From the NCBI GenBank assembly GCA_036375695.1, contig DASVBU010000007.1, positions 62,001 through 126,000 of the forward strand: a stretch of 64,000 nt of DNA, read 5' to 3'. Shown in pieces: positions 48,464 to 56,769 of the stretch; positions within the stretch are counted from its first letter, which is position 1, and the number at the start of each line of letters is the position of its first letter. The notes below the pieces were generated by a model. The model had not been told where the DNA came from and did no database searches. It saw nothing but the letters and a program-made list of their open reading frames with translations. The position numbers were made by a program, and so were the translations under genes. Source of the DNA: ZC4RG35 sp036375695. Lineage in GTDB: Bacteria; Actinomycetota; Acidimicrobiia; Spongiisociales; ZC4RG35.

Positions 48464-49877
48464 CTCCCCGCCCGACTCCGTCGTCGTGGTCGGGGGCGGT
48501 GTCACCGGCCTGGTGGCCGCTCACGAACTCTTGCGGGCCGGAGTCGACGTGGCCGTCGTCGAGGCGTCACCCCGTCTGGGGGGCAAGGTGCAGACCGAGC
48601 ACGTCGACGGGTTCGTCGTCGAAGCCGGCCCCGACAGCTTCGTCGCCGGCAAGGGGGCCGTCCTCGGGTTGGCCCGGGAACTGGGCCTGGAAGACGATGT
48701 GCGGTGGATCCGCCCGGGCGGTGGAGGCTCGCAGGTCTGGTGGAACGGACGGCTCCACCCCCTTCCGGAGGGTCTGCTGCTGATGGCCCCCTCCCGTCTC
48801 GCCCCCCTGTTCCGATCGTCGCTCCTGTCGTGGCGCGGCAAGCTGCGCCTCCTGGGCGATCTCGTGGTCCCTCGTGGCGACGGCGAGGACGAGAGCCTGG
48901 AGTCGTTCGTTCGCCGCCGGTTGGGCCGGGAGATGCTGGAACGGGTCGCCCAGCCCCTGATCGCCGGGATCCACGCCGCCGATCCCGCCACGATGAGCCT
49001 CCGGGCCAGCTTCCCGCGCTTCCTCGACATGGAGCGGGAGCATCGCAGCCTGATCCTCGCCGCACGGGCGGCCCTGAAGGGTGCTCCCGAGACGCATGGA
49101 CTCAGCCACTTCGCCACCTTCTCACGAGGGATGGGCCAACTCGTCGAGGCGCTGGTGGGTGCCACCACCTCCGCACACGTCGTCACCGGTTCCGCCGCTC
49201 GGGAGATCCGACCGAGCGTCTCCGGGTATCGGCTGGTCCTCGACGACGGGTCGGCCCTCGAGGCCCGGGCGGTGGTGCTGGCCGTGCCGGCGCGGACGGC
49301 GACCGCCCTCCTCGCCCCGATCAGCGCCCGGGTGAGTGCCGCCATCGCCGGCATCAGCCAGGTGTCGACTGCCCCGGTCACCTTGGCCTACCGCGCCGAC
49401 GATGTCCCCGAACTCGAGGGCTCGGGGTTCGTGGTGCCGGCCGCCCGGGGCGGCCAGGTCACCGGGGTGTCGTTCCTGTCCAACAAGTGGGCCGGCCGCG
49501 TCCCCGACGACGGGTTCGTCATGCTCAGGGTGTTCGTGGGCGGTCCGCATGGTCAGGAGGCGGCGACTTCTCCTCCCGAGCGTCTCGAGGAGATCGTCCG
49601 GGCCGAGCTGGCCGAGCTGCTCGACCTCCGAGCCGACCCGGTCCTGGTCCGGGTGTCGTCGTGGGAGGGAGGTCTCCACCGTTACACCATGGGTCATCTG
49701 GAGCGGGTCGGTGAAGTCGAGGCTGCATTTCGAGACCATCCCGGATTGGTCATCGCGGGGGCCGCCTTTCACGGCATCGGGCTCAACGAGTGTGTCGCCT
49801 CGGGGCGACGTGCCGCGGCGCAGTTGCTGGGATCGCGTGGTCCCGGGCACCGGCGCGAACGAGCTGCGAACTCCTAA
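48456..49877 (+). CDS. hemY: Coproporphyrinogen III oxidase (HemY/CgoX type)
   Basis: 473 residues from GTG 48456, overlapping the hemH stop by eight bases; GTG 48429 would add nine residues. FAD-binding motif SVVVVGGGVTGLVAAHELLR, VEASPRLGGKVQTEHVDGFV, EAGPDSFVA and the C-terminal GLVIAGAAFHGIGLNECVAS flavin motif. It oxidises coproporphyrinogen III to coproporphyrin III. With the eight genes before it, it completes haem synthesis. Confidence 0.95.
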   Translation: MPDSPPDSVVVVGGGVTGLVAAHELLRAGVDVAVVEASPRLGGKVQTEHVDGFVVEAGPDSFVAGKGAVLGLARELGLEDDVRWIRPGGGGSQVWWNGRLHPLPEGLLLMAPSRLAPLFRSSLLSWRGKLRLLGDLVVPRGDGEDESLESFVRRRLGREMLERVAQPLIAGIHAADPATMSLRASFPRFLDMEREHRSLILAARAALKGAPETHGLSHFATFSRGMGQLVEALVGATTSAHVVTGSAAREIRPSVSGYRLVLDDGSALEARAVVLAVPARTATALLAPISARVSAAIAGISQVSTAPVTLAYRADDVPELEGSGFVVPAARGGQVTGVSFLSNKWAGRVPDDGFVMLRVFVGGPHGQEAATSPPERLEEIVRAELAELLDLRADPVLVRVSSWEGGLHRYTMGHLERVGEVEAAFRDHPGLVIAGAAFHGIGLNECVASGRRAAAQLLGSRGPGHRRERAANS

Positions 49878-49886
49878 CCTCGCATC

Positions 49887-50456
49887 GTGGCCGAGAACGA
49901 GAAGATCGAGCGCTGGTCGCCGCTTCAGGTCTGGCTCTACTCACTCTTCTCGCGTGACACCAAGCGGCGCGGCATGGTCGTCGATGCACTCGGGCTGCAG
50001 CGCGGTGACAGTCTCCTCGATCTCGGCTGCGGTCTCGGACAGGTCCTGGAGATGGCGGCGGAACGGGGTGCCACCGTCTCCGGTGTCGACCCGAGCCCGA
50101 GCATGGTGCGTCGGGCACGTCAGCGCGTCCCCGGAGCCAGGATCGAGCTCGGCTCGGCCGAGGACATCCCGTTCCCGGACCACAGCTTCACCCACGTCCT
50201 GGGCCTGGCGACGTTCCACCACTGGATGGATCGCGAGTTGGGTCTCTCGGAGGCGGTCCGCGTCCTAGGGCCCGGCGGTCGTCTCATGATCGTGGAGAAG
50301 TGGCTCGCCTCGGGAACGGGTCACGGCCTGTCCACGACCGACGCCGAGTCCCTCGCCGCCAAGCTCGAGGAGATGGGCCTGATCGACACCGTGGTGGGGT
50401 ACCTGGCATCCGGCCGGCACCGGATGGTCACCGTGACCGGCCGCCGACCCTCGTGA
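49887..50456 (+). CDS. SAM-dependent methyltransferase (class I, ubiE-like)
   Basis: 189 residues from GTG 49887. SAM-binding motif SLLDLGCGLGQVLEMAAERG, then VSGVDPSPSMVRRARQ, FPDHSFTHVLGLATFHHW and the post-motif VLGPGGRLMIVEKW. The short C-terminus ends VVGYLASGRHRMVTVTGR. It follows hemY by nine bases, so it may be the last gene of the haem transcript; the substrate is unknown. Confidence 0.87.
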   Translation: MAENEKIERWSPLQVWLYSLFSRDTKRRGMVVDALGLQRGDSLLDLGCGLGQVLEMAAERGATVSGVDPSPSMVRRARQRVPGARIELGSAEDIPFPDHSFTHVLGLATFHHWMDRELGLSEAVRVLGPGGRLMIVEKWLASGTGHGLSTTDAESLAAKLEEMGLIDTVVGYLASGRHRMVTVTGRRPS

Positions 50457-50474
50457 ATCCGATCGGAGGTTCTC

Positions 50475-51272
50475 GTGGATGATCGTGTCGCCGAGTTTCA
50501 TCGGCTCCACGCCGACGGCTGTTTCGTCATGCCCAACCCGTGGGACCGGGGCACCGCCCGTGCCCTCGAGGGGATGGGCTTCAAGGCGCTGGCCACCACC
50601 AGCGCCGGCTTCGCCTGGACTGCCGGCCGTGCCGACAACGACATCACCCTCGAGGCCGCCCTGGAGCACTTCCGGAAGATGGCCGGCGCGGTGAGCGTGC
50701 CCGTCAACGCCGACTTCGAGGGCGCCTTCGCGGTCGAGCCCGAGGGCGTGTACGCCAATGTGATGCGTGCGGTCGAGACGGGCATCGCCGGAGTCTCGGT
50801 CGAGGACTCCACCGGCGACCCGTCCCACCCCCTCCACGATTTCGATCTGGCGGTGGAGCGGGTGCAGGCGGCACGTCAGGCGATCGACGACAGCGAGACC
50901 GGTGTCGTCCTCACGGGCCGGTCCGAGGGCTTCGTCGTCGGCCGTCCCGACATCGACGAGACCATCCGCCGCCTCCAGGCCTACAGCGAAGCCGGCGCCG
51001 ACTGCCTGTACGCCCCCCGCATCGATCGGGTGGAGCACATCACCGCAGTTGTCTCGGCAGTGGCACCAAAGCCGGTCAACCTGCTGATCAACGCACCGTT
51101 CATCTCCGTCGAGGAGGCCGCGGCCCTCGGCGTGAGGCGCATCAGTGTCGGCGGGACACTGGCCAGGGCTGCGTGGAAGGGGATGCTCGCCGCCGCCACC
51201 GAGATCATGGAGGAGGGCACGTTCACCCACTTCCAGGACCTGCCCAACGTCGATGGGCTGTTCTCCGAGTGA
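50475..51272 (+). CDS. Isocitrate lyase / PEP mutase superfamily enzyme
   Basis: 265 residues from GTG 50475 (GGAGG upstream). The barrel shows FVMPNPWDRGTARALEGMGF, ALATTSAGFAWTAGRADN, VPVNADFEGAFA in place of the usual DADTGYG, GVSVEDSTGD, VVLTGRSEGF, AYSEAGADCLYAPRI and VNLLINAP. It would cleave or rearrange a 2-hydroxy- or phosphono-acid at a magnesium centre; related proteins include oxaloacetate decarboxylase and methylisocitrate lyase-like enzymes. The exact substrate is unclear. Confidence 0.85.
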   Translation: MDDRVAEFHRLHADGCFVMPNPWDRGTARALEGMGFKALATTSAGFAWTAGRADNDITLEAALEHFRKMAGAVSVPVNADFEGAFAVEPEGVYANVMRAVETGIAGVSVEDSTGDPSHPLHDFDLAVERVQAARQAIDDSETGVVLTGRSEGFVVGRPDIDETIRRLQAYSEAGADCLYAPRIDRVEHITAVVSAVAPKPVNLLINAPFISVEEAAALGVRRISVGGTLARAAWKGMLAAATEIMEEGTFTHFQDLPNVDGLFSE

Positions 51273-51275
51273 GCG

Positions 51276-51476
51276 TCAGGTGAGGAGGCTGATCCCCGCC
51301 CACAGGCTGAGGATCGCCCCCACCACCAGCATCCAAACGGTCCGGCCGGGCCGGAACTGGGCGCCCTGCATGCCCTTCGGGGTCTCTCCGCGCCGGTACT
51401 TGAACCATGCCAGGGCGTTGCCCACGATCATCGCCAGACCGATGGCGAGCAGCAGCTGCGGGAGCAGCTGATTCAT
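51276..51476 (-). CDS. Small two-helix membrane protein
   Basis: 66 residues from ATG 51476 (GTG 51491 also possible, five residues longer). Two hydrophobic helices (about 5-24 and 48-64) are joined by a basic loop with FKYRRGETPKGMQGAQFRPG. It is divergent from thrB and its stop nearly touches the convergent PEP-mutase-family stop. The family is not recognised; a longer ORF in this frame is a shadow of thrB. Confidence 0.7.
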   Translation of the reverse strand: MNQLLPQLLLAIGLAMIVGNALAWFKYRRGETPKGMQGAQFRPGRTVWMLVVGAILSLWAGISLLT

Positions 51477-51522
51477 GTCGAACAGGTCCACGGGCCGACG
51501 GTACCGTCGATAGTCTCGCGGC

Positions 51523-52377
51523 GTGAAAGCGACCGTCTCGGCCCCCGCGAGCACGGCCAACCTGGGGCCCGGATACGACTGTCTGGGCATGGCCCTGGCA
51601 CCGCGATGCTCGGTCGACGTCGACTCGGCGCCCGACTGGTCCATCGAGCACGTCGGTCCCCACGTTCCCGAATACGACGAGACCGACGCCATCCTCGAGG
51701 CCGCCAGGAAGGTCTCCGACCATTCCCTTCGCCTCGTCGTGGACAACGCCATCCCCATCGGGAGGGGTCTCGGCTCGTCGGCGGCCGCCCTGGTGGCCGG
51801 TGTCGCCGCCGGCCTGATGGCCTCGACCGGATCCGCCCCGCCTGACCGCGTCTTCCGCATCGCCTCCGAGATGGAGGGCCACCCCGAGCAGGTGGCGGCC
51901 GCCGTGTACGGAGGGGTCATCCTCATGCCCGCCGAAGGACCTCCCCTCCGCCTCCCGGTGCACCCCAGCATCCGACCCCTCGTCGCGGTGCCCGAGACTC
52001 GTCTCGCCACGGAGGAGGCGCGGGAGGTGGTGGAGGAGACGCAGCCGCTGCCCCGGGTGGTACGAAGCCTGGCGAGGATGGGCGCCCTCACCGCGGGCCT
52101 GATCACCGGCGATCCCGAGTTCCTCGCCGCCGCCCACGGCGACGAGATCCATGAAGCCCCCAGGGCAGACCTCAGCCCCGACGTCGCCTCACTGATCTAC
52201 ATCGCCCGGCGGGCGGGTGCGCTCCACGCCGCCCGGTCGGGAGCCGGGCCGGCGGTGCTGGCGCTGGTAACCGCCGACTCCGAGGAAGCGGTGCGGGCTG
52301 CATTCACCAAGGCCGGCTGCGAGCTCGTGGGCGGGGCTATCGAGTCGACCGGCCTGGTCACGTCCCTCGGGGAATAG
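51523..52377 (+). CDS. thrB: Homoserine kinase
   Basis: 284 residues from GTG 51523. GHMP kinase motifs: VSAPASTANLGPGYDCLGMA, the ATP loop IGRGLGSSAAALVAG, and AARSGAGPAVLALV near the C-terminus. It phosphorylates homoserine for threonine synthesis. hom and thrC are not next to it in the window, so the gene is separated from the usual cluster. No clear Shine-Dalgarno; GATAGT lies about ten bases before the start. Confidence 0.95.
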   Translation: MKATVSAPASTANLGPGYDCLGMALAPRCSVDVDSAPDWSIEHVGPHVPEYDETDAILEAARKVSDHSLRLVVDNAIPIGRGLGSSAAALVAGVAAGLMASTGSAPPDRVFRIASEMEGHPEQVAAAVYGGVILMPAEGPPLRLPVHPSIRPLVAVPETRLATEEAREVVEETQPLPRVVRSLARMGALTAGLITGDPEFLAAAHGDEIHEAPRADLSPDVASLIYIARRAGALHAARSGAGPAVLALVTADSEEAVRAAFTKAGCELVGGAIESTGLVTSLGE

Positions 52378-52395
52378 TTGCATCCCGAAGGGAGT

Positions 52396-52424
52396 TTGAC
52401 CTAACGCCGGGATCCCGGCACCAT
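52396..52424 (+). promoter_or_regulatory. Probable promoter of the bS22 gene
   Basis: TTGACC (52396-52401) and CACCAT (52419-52424) are spaced by 17 bases, giving a start point about 30 bases before the ATG. Confidence 0.5.
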
Positions 52425-52460
52425 TGTCTCCCGCGTCTCCCCCTTTGAGAGGTTTGTTGA

Positions 52461-52553
52461 ATGGGCTCGCTCATAAAGAAGCGCCGCAAGAAGATGTCGA
52501 AGCACAAGTATCGGAAGCGGCTCAAGGCGAATCGCCACAAGCGCAAGAAGTGA
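52461..52553 (+). CDS. 30S ribosomal protein bS22 (AURKAIP1/COX24-type basic peptide)
   Basis: 30 residues, MGSLIKKRRKKMSKHKYRKR then LKANRHKRKK. This closely resembles the 33-residue mycobacterial bS22 (MGSVIKKRRKRM...) seen in actinobacterial ribosome structures. It is far too short for usual ORF cut-offs but has its own promoter-like sequence and a terminator right after it, as expected for a monocistronic, highly expressed gene. Confidence 0.92.
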   Translation: MGSLIKKRRKKMSKHKYRKRLKANRHKRKK

Positions 52554-52557
52554 GCGA

Positions 52558-52579
52558 GGCCGGGTCCCAGGACCCGGCC
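52558..52579. terminator. Terminator after bS22, shared with the PAC2 gene
   Basis: GGCCGGGTC (52558-52566) pairs with GACCCGGCC (52571-52579) across CCAG, followed by TTCCTT on the plus strand. It stands between the convergent bS22 and PAC2 genes and may serve both. Confidence 0.85.
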
Positions 52580-52583
52580 TTCC

Positions 52584-53417
52584 TTACGACTGCTCCCTGA
52601 GGAAGTCCTCGATCTCCTCGACCAGCCGCATCGTGTCCTCGGCGTCGATGTCGTCCGACTCCTCCTCGAGCCGGCGCACGTACTCGACCAGGTCGCGGTT
52701 GGCCGCGATCGCCTCGTCCACCGTCGACAGGTACTGCAGCGAGGCGGAGTCGAGCGGCGTCGTGTCGAACGTGACACCGAGTATCTCCGAAGCCTTCAGC
52801 ATCAGGGCCCTCGTCCCCGGCGGGTAGTCCTGGTTGGACAGATAGTGGGGGACCGCCGCCCACACCGCGATCGTGTCCACACCCATCTCGGCAAGCTCGC
52901 TGGTGAGGACTCCGACGATCCCGGTCGGCCCCTCGTAATTGGAGGGGAGAAGGCCCCATGCCGCCACGGACTCGGGCCGGTTCGACGCCCCGATCAGCGG
53001 CACCGGCAGCGTGTGCGCCACCTGCCCGATGAACGCACCCAGCGCCACCACCCTGGAAACGCCGAGCGCCCGGAACGCCTCGGCCAGCTCGCGGGCGAAC
53101 GATTTCCAGTGGTAGTGGGGCTCGTCTCCCACCACCACGACCAGGTCCCGCTCCAGGCCCTGGACGACCTGGATCTCGATGTCGGGCCACAGGATCACCC
53201 GTTGCCCGTCGTCGTCGAATTCGGTCATCGGACGGCGGACCTGGAAGTCGTACAGCTCATCGGAGTCGATCACCGCCACGACCTCGCTCTCGTGCATGTC
53301 GAGCAGCGAGATGACAGCCTGGCTTGCGGCCTCTCCGGCATCGCCCCATCCCGTGAAGGCGATCAGCGCCACCGGGTCGTCGAGGATCGGTCGGTGCAGC
53401 CACTCCAGGTTGGCCAT
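52584..53417 (-). CDS. PAC2 family protein
   Basis: 277 residues from ATG 53417. It has the PAC2 pattern: ALIAFTGWGDAGEAASQAVI, IDSDELYDFQVRRP, VVVVGDEPHYHWKSFARELA, RVVALGAFIGQVAHTLPVPL and VPHYLSNQDYPPGTRALMLK. PAC2 proteins resemble eukaryotic proteasome-assembly chaperone 2; in actinobacteria they lie near proteasome or metabolic genes and their role is unsettled. The C-terminal 40 residues are acidic and probably helical. Confidence 0.88.
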   Translation of the reverse strand: MANLEWLHRPILDDPVALIAFTGWGDAGEAASQAVISLLDMHESEVVAVIDSDELYDFQVRRPMTEFDDDGQRVILWPDIEIQVVQGLERDLVVVVGDEPHYHWKSFARELAEAFRALGVSRVVALGAFIGQVAHTLPVPLIGASNRPESVAAWGLLPSNYEGPTGIVGVLTSELAEMGVDTIAVWAAVPHYLSNQDYPPGTRALMLKASEILGVTFDTTPLDSASLQYLSTVDEAIAANRDLVEYVRRLEEESDDIDAEDTMRLVEEIEDFLREQS

Positions 53418-53460
53418 GCCGACAAGCTACACCCGAGATCGGGCTACCGGTGCACCGAAC

Positions 53461-55599
53461 TCAGGGGCGGAAACGACGCAGCCGGAGTGCGTTCATGACG
53501 ACCGTCACCGAGGACAGAGCCATGGCGGCGGCGGCGATCATGGGGTCGAGGTAGCCGAGGGCGGCTAGCGGGATCGCCGCCGTGTTGTAGGCGAACGCCC
53601 AGAACAGGTTCTGGCGGATGACGCGCAGGGTGCGCCGCGCCAGGGCGATGGCCGTGGGCACCAGCGACGGGTCGCCCTGGAGGAGGACGACGTCCCCCGC
53701 CTCGAGGGCGACGTCGGTGCCGGAGCCGACCGCGAGGCCGATGTCCGCCTGGGTCAGGGCCGGGGCGTCGTTGATCCCGTCCCCGACGAAGGCAACCTTT
53801 TTGCCCTCCGCCTGGATCGACCTCACCACCTCGGCCTTCCCTCCGGGGAGCACTCCGGACCACACCCGGTCGATTGCCAGGTCCCCGGCGATTCGCTCTG
53901 CCGTCCGCTCGTTGTCCCCGGTGACCATCGCCACCGACACGCCGTGCGAACGGAGGCGGGCGACCGCGGTGGGGGACTCGGGCCGGAGGGTGTCGGTGAT
54001 GGCGAGAAGACCACGGGCCGTGCCGCCCCACCCCGCGAGGAAGACCGTGCGACCCTCCTTCTCCTGTCGCCCCATCTCGATGAGCAGCTCGGGGTCGATG
54101 TCGAGGCCGCGTTCGGTGAGCAGATCGGGCTTCCCGGCGACGACCTCCACGCCGTCCACCACCCCGATCACGCCTGCCCCGGATACCGTCTCGATGCGCT
54201 CCGGCTCGGCGAGGGCGACACCCCGCTCGTCGGCGCCGAGGGCGACCGCCTTCCCCAGTGGATGGCCGGAGGCGGCCTCCACCGAGCCGATCAGGCGGAG
54301 GAACCGCACCGGGTCCTCGTCGGTGACCAGCCGGGCGAGACGCATCGCCCCGGTGGTCAGGGTCCCGGTCTTGTCGAACAGGACCGTGTCGATGGCGCCG
54401 GCTCGCTCGAAAACCTCCGCCCGTTTGAAGAGCACACCGAGCTCGGCGCCCCGTCCCGAGCCGACCATGACCGCGGTGGGCGTGGCGAGACCGAGGGCGC
54501 ACGGGCAGGCGATGATCAGCACCGCCACTCCGCGGATCAGGGCCTCGTCGACGGCGCCGCCGGTGCCCAGCACGACGCCGATAGTGGCCAGGGCGATGAT
54601 CATCACCGTGGGGACGAAGACGCTTGAGATCCGGTCGGCCAGCCGCTGGATGTCGGCCTTGGATCCCTGTGCCGCCTCGACCATGCGGATGATCCCGGCG
54701 AGGGCGGTGTCGGCGCCGACCGTGGTGGCACGCACCACGAGCCGGCCCGACTGGTTGACCGTGGCACCCAGGACGGTGTCACCGGGGAGCCGGTCGACGG
54801 GCACCGACTCGCCGGTGAGCATGGATTCGTCGACCGCGCTCTCACCGGACTCGATGACGCCGTCGGTGGGGATCTTCTCGCCCGGCTGCACCACCATGAG
54901 GTCGCCCGGCGCAAGGTTCTGGACCGGCACCATAGTCTCTGCTCCGTCGACGAGCACCCGGGCCTCCTTGGCGCCCAGGTCGAGGAGACGGTGGACGGCG
55001 GCCGACGCCCTCCCCTTGGCCCGGGCCTCGAAGGCCCGACCCAGGGTGATCAGGGTGACGATGACCGCGGCCACCTCGAAGTAGAAGTCGTCCCTGCCTC
55101 CGGTGAACAGCGCCCAGAGCGAGTAGCCGTAGGCGGCCAGGGACCCCATCGAGATGAGGGTGTCCATGTTGGCGCTGAACGACCGGGCCAGCTTGAAGGC
55201 CATGCGGTGGAACTGCCAGCCGGCCCACAGCACGACGGGCGCGGTCAGGGCCGCCTGGACCCAGGCGCTCCACGTCTCCATGGGGCCGAACATGGCCAGC
55301 GCCAGGACGGGAGCGGTGAGCACGGCGGCGACCCAGAAACGCCGCCACTGGAGCTTCTCGCCCTCCCCGTATAGGTCGTGGACGTCGCGGGGCTCGTCCT
55401 CGGCGGGCTTGATGCCGTAGCCGATCTTCTCCACCGCGGCGATCAGGCTGTCGACGTCCGTGTCCGGATCGATGTCCACCTCGGCAGAGGTCGAGGCGAG
55501 GTTCACATAGGCGCGCCGGACCCCCTCCTGACGGGTCAGGACGCGCTCGATCCTGACCGCGCAGGTGGCGCAGGTCATCCCGTCGACGTCGAAGCGAAT
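53461..55599 (-). CDS. copA: Copper/heavy-metal P1B-type ATPase
   Basis: About 712 residues if started at ATT 55599; no ATG, GTG or TTG lies between the chaperone-gene stop and the first metal-binding domain, so the start is uncertain. One HMA domain with MTCATC is followed by eight membrane helices, the translocation motif CPC (IACPCALGLATP), DKTGTLTTG (phosphorylated Asp), SGHPLG and VAFVGDGINDAPALTQADIG. It exports Cu(I) or related soft metals. It lies downstream of the MerR-HMA gene on the same strand, so expression is probably metal-induced. Confidence 0.92.
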   Translation of the reverse strand: MRFDVDGMTCATCAVRIERVLTRQEGVRRAYVNLASTSAEVDIDPDTDVDSLIAAVEKIGYGIKPAEDEPRDVHDLYGEGEKLQWRRFWVAAVLTAPVLALAMFGPMETWSAWVQAALTAPVVLWAGWQFHRMAFKLARSFSANMDTLISMGSLAAYGYSLWALFTGGRDDFYFEVAAVIVTLITLGRAFEARAKGRASAAVHRLLDLGAKEARVLVDGAETMVPVQNLAPGDLMVVQPGEKIPTDGVIESGESAVDESMLTGESVPVDRLPGDTVLGATVNQSGRLVVRATTVGADTALAGIIRMVEAAQGSKADIQRLADRISSVFVPTVMIIALATIGVVLGTGGAVDEALIRGVAVLIIACPCALGLATPTAVMVGSGRGAELGVLFKRAEVFERAGAIDTVLFDKTGTLTTGAMRLARLVTDEDPVRFLRLIGSVEAASGHPLGKAVALGADERGVALAEPERIETVSGAGVIGVVDGVEVVAGKPDLLTERGLDIDPELLIEMGRQEKEGRTVFLAGWGGTARGLLAITDTLRPESPTAVARLRSHGVSVAMVTGDNERTAERIAGDLAIDRVWSGVLPGGKAEVVRSIQAEGKKVAFVGDGINDAPALTQADIGLAVGSGTDVALEAGDVVLLQGDPSLVPTAIALARRTLRVIRQNLFWAFAYNTAAIPLAALGYLDPMIAAAAMALSSVTVVMNALRLRRFRP

Positions 55600-55618
55600 G
55601 GTCTCGGCGGGGCGGGTG

Positions 55619-56251
55619 TCAGTTGGCGACGCCGTAGCCCTGCTCCTCGATGGCGCTCTTGATCGCGTCGAGGTCCACCAGGCCGTCGTCGTAGGCGACG
55701 GCGACCGTGGCGTCGGGCACCGACACCTGCACGGACGCCACACCCTCGAGGGCGCCGACCGCTCCCTCCAACGACATCTTGCAGTGGTCGCAGTGGATCT
55801 CGGGCACGCTGAGCGTGGTCTCGGTGGTCATGTCTGTCCCTTCTGTGTTTGGTTCCGAAACTGGTGTGATCGTCTGGCAGCGGTTCGGGTCGACACAGTC
55901 CGCCGGGTCGAGCCGGCGCGCCCGCTCCAGCATCTCCTGGAGACGCGTCCGGGTCCGGGCCAGCTCGGCGGCCTGCCGGTCGATGGACCGCAGATGGGAC
56001 TCGAGCAGGCGGATCACGTGGGAGCAAGTCGACTCACCCGCCGCCTTCATCTCGAGGATGGTCCCGATCTCGGTGAGGCTGAGCCCCGAGGTCTGCGCGT
56101 CCCTGATGAACCGGATCCGGTCGACCGACGATGGCTCGTATCGTCGGTAGCCGTTCTCGGCGCGGGCAGGCGCCAGCAGACCGAGTTGCTCGTAGAACCT
56201 GATGGTGGCGGTGCTCACCCCGGTCTTTCGCGCCAGCTCGCCGATCTTCAC
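55619..56251 (-). CDS. MerR-family metal regulator fused to a CopZ-like HMA domain
   Basis: 210 residues from GTG 56251. The MerR DNA-binding domain (MKIGELARKTGVSTATIRFY then RRYEPSSVDRIRFI) and dimer helix run to about residue 112; Cys76, Cys119 and Cys125 match the three-cysteine sensor layout of MerR/ZntR-type proteins. Residues 141-210 form an HMA domain with HCDHC (Cys154, Cys157), as in the copper chaperone CopZ. Met141 (ATG 55831) has AAGGGA five bases upstream, so a free 70-residue chaperone could also be made. It precedes copA. Confidence 0.88.
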   Translation of the reverse strand: MKIGELARKTGVSTATIRFYEQLGLLAPARAENGYRRYEPSSVDRIRFIRDAQTSGLSLTEIGTILEMKAAGESTCSHVIRLLESHLRSIDRQAAELARTRTRLQEMLERARRLDPADCVDPNRCQTITPVSEPNTEGTDMTTETTLSVPEIHCDHCKMSLEGAVGALEGVASVQVSVPDATVAVAYDDGLVDLDAIKSAIEEQGYGVAN

Positions 56252-56269
56252 GAGGCGGACACTACCAGA

Positions 56270-56291
56270 ACCTTGAAGCCAACTTTAAGGT
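56270..56291. promoter_or_regulatory. MerR-type operator and promoter
   Basis: The 22-bp imperfect palindrome beginning ACCTTGAAG and ending TTTAAGGT matches its own complement at 8 of 11 positions. On the minus strand TTAAAG and TAGTGT with an 18-base spacer could be the -35 and -10, placing the dyad within the long spacer as is typical of MerR promoters. It lies 19 bases before the regulator's GTG, consistent with autoregulation. Confidence 0.65.
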
Positions 56292-56317
56292 TGGGAGCCA
56301 ACCATCCGGTCGAAGCG

Positions 56318-56346
56318 AGAGCCCCGGCTGGGGTTGCCGGGGCTCT
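56318..56346. terminator. Hairpin between the small zinc-site gene and the metal operon
   Basis: AGAGCCCCGGC (56318-56328) pairs perfectly with GCCGGGGCTCT (56336-56346). It ends the minus-strand gene at 56401-56595 ahead of the merR promoter. Confidence 0.75.
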
Positions 56347-56400
56347 CTGGTGTTCTGCCTGGGACGGGGAGGGGGAGAGGACCTGTCCCGAGACAGAAGG

Positions 56401-56595
56401 TCACTCCTGCTCGTCGAGGATCTTCCCGCGGACCCGGGGGAACCTCACTGGAGCATGGGCGTGGCAGTAGTCGGCCTTGTTGTACTGGGATAGCTTGGTT
56501 TCACAGCCGGGCTTGGCGCACACCCGCCCGACGGCGAAGCGCCGCGACGGCCGCGTCATGCCCTTGATGGCAGTGCCTCTGACAATCTCGCTCAT
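56401..56595 (-). CDS. Small Cys/His-rich protein, putative zinc-binding
   Basis: 64 residues from ATG 56595; AGGAGG lies 11 bases upstream. The core VCAKPGCETKLSQYNKADYC then HAH has spacing Cx4C...CxH, typical of a small zinc knuckle, and both ends are basic. Similar C-x-x-x-x-C-x-x-x-L-S-x-Y-N patterns occur in small actinobacterial proteins of unknown role. It has its own terminator. Function unknown. Confidence 0.7.
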   Translation of the reverse strand: MSEIVRGTAIKGMTRPSRRFAVGRVCAKPGCETKLSQYNKADYCHAHAPVRFPRVRGKILDEQE

Positions 56596-56769
56596 GGTTT
56601 CAGGGCCCTCCTGGTGGGCCAGTTGGTTGGTTGATAGGTCAAGTAATGGAACGTTCGGGATTCCGGAGAGATTCCGCCCCACCCGGTTTTTTTGGTCGAC
56701 AACTCAAAGATGACGCCGACCGGGAGGAGGGATGCCTCCATTATCCCTTCATTAGACGTCGGGCGCCAA

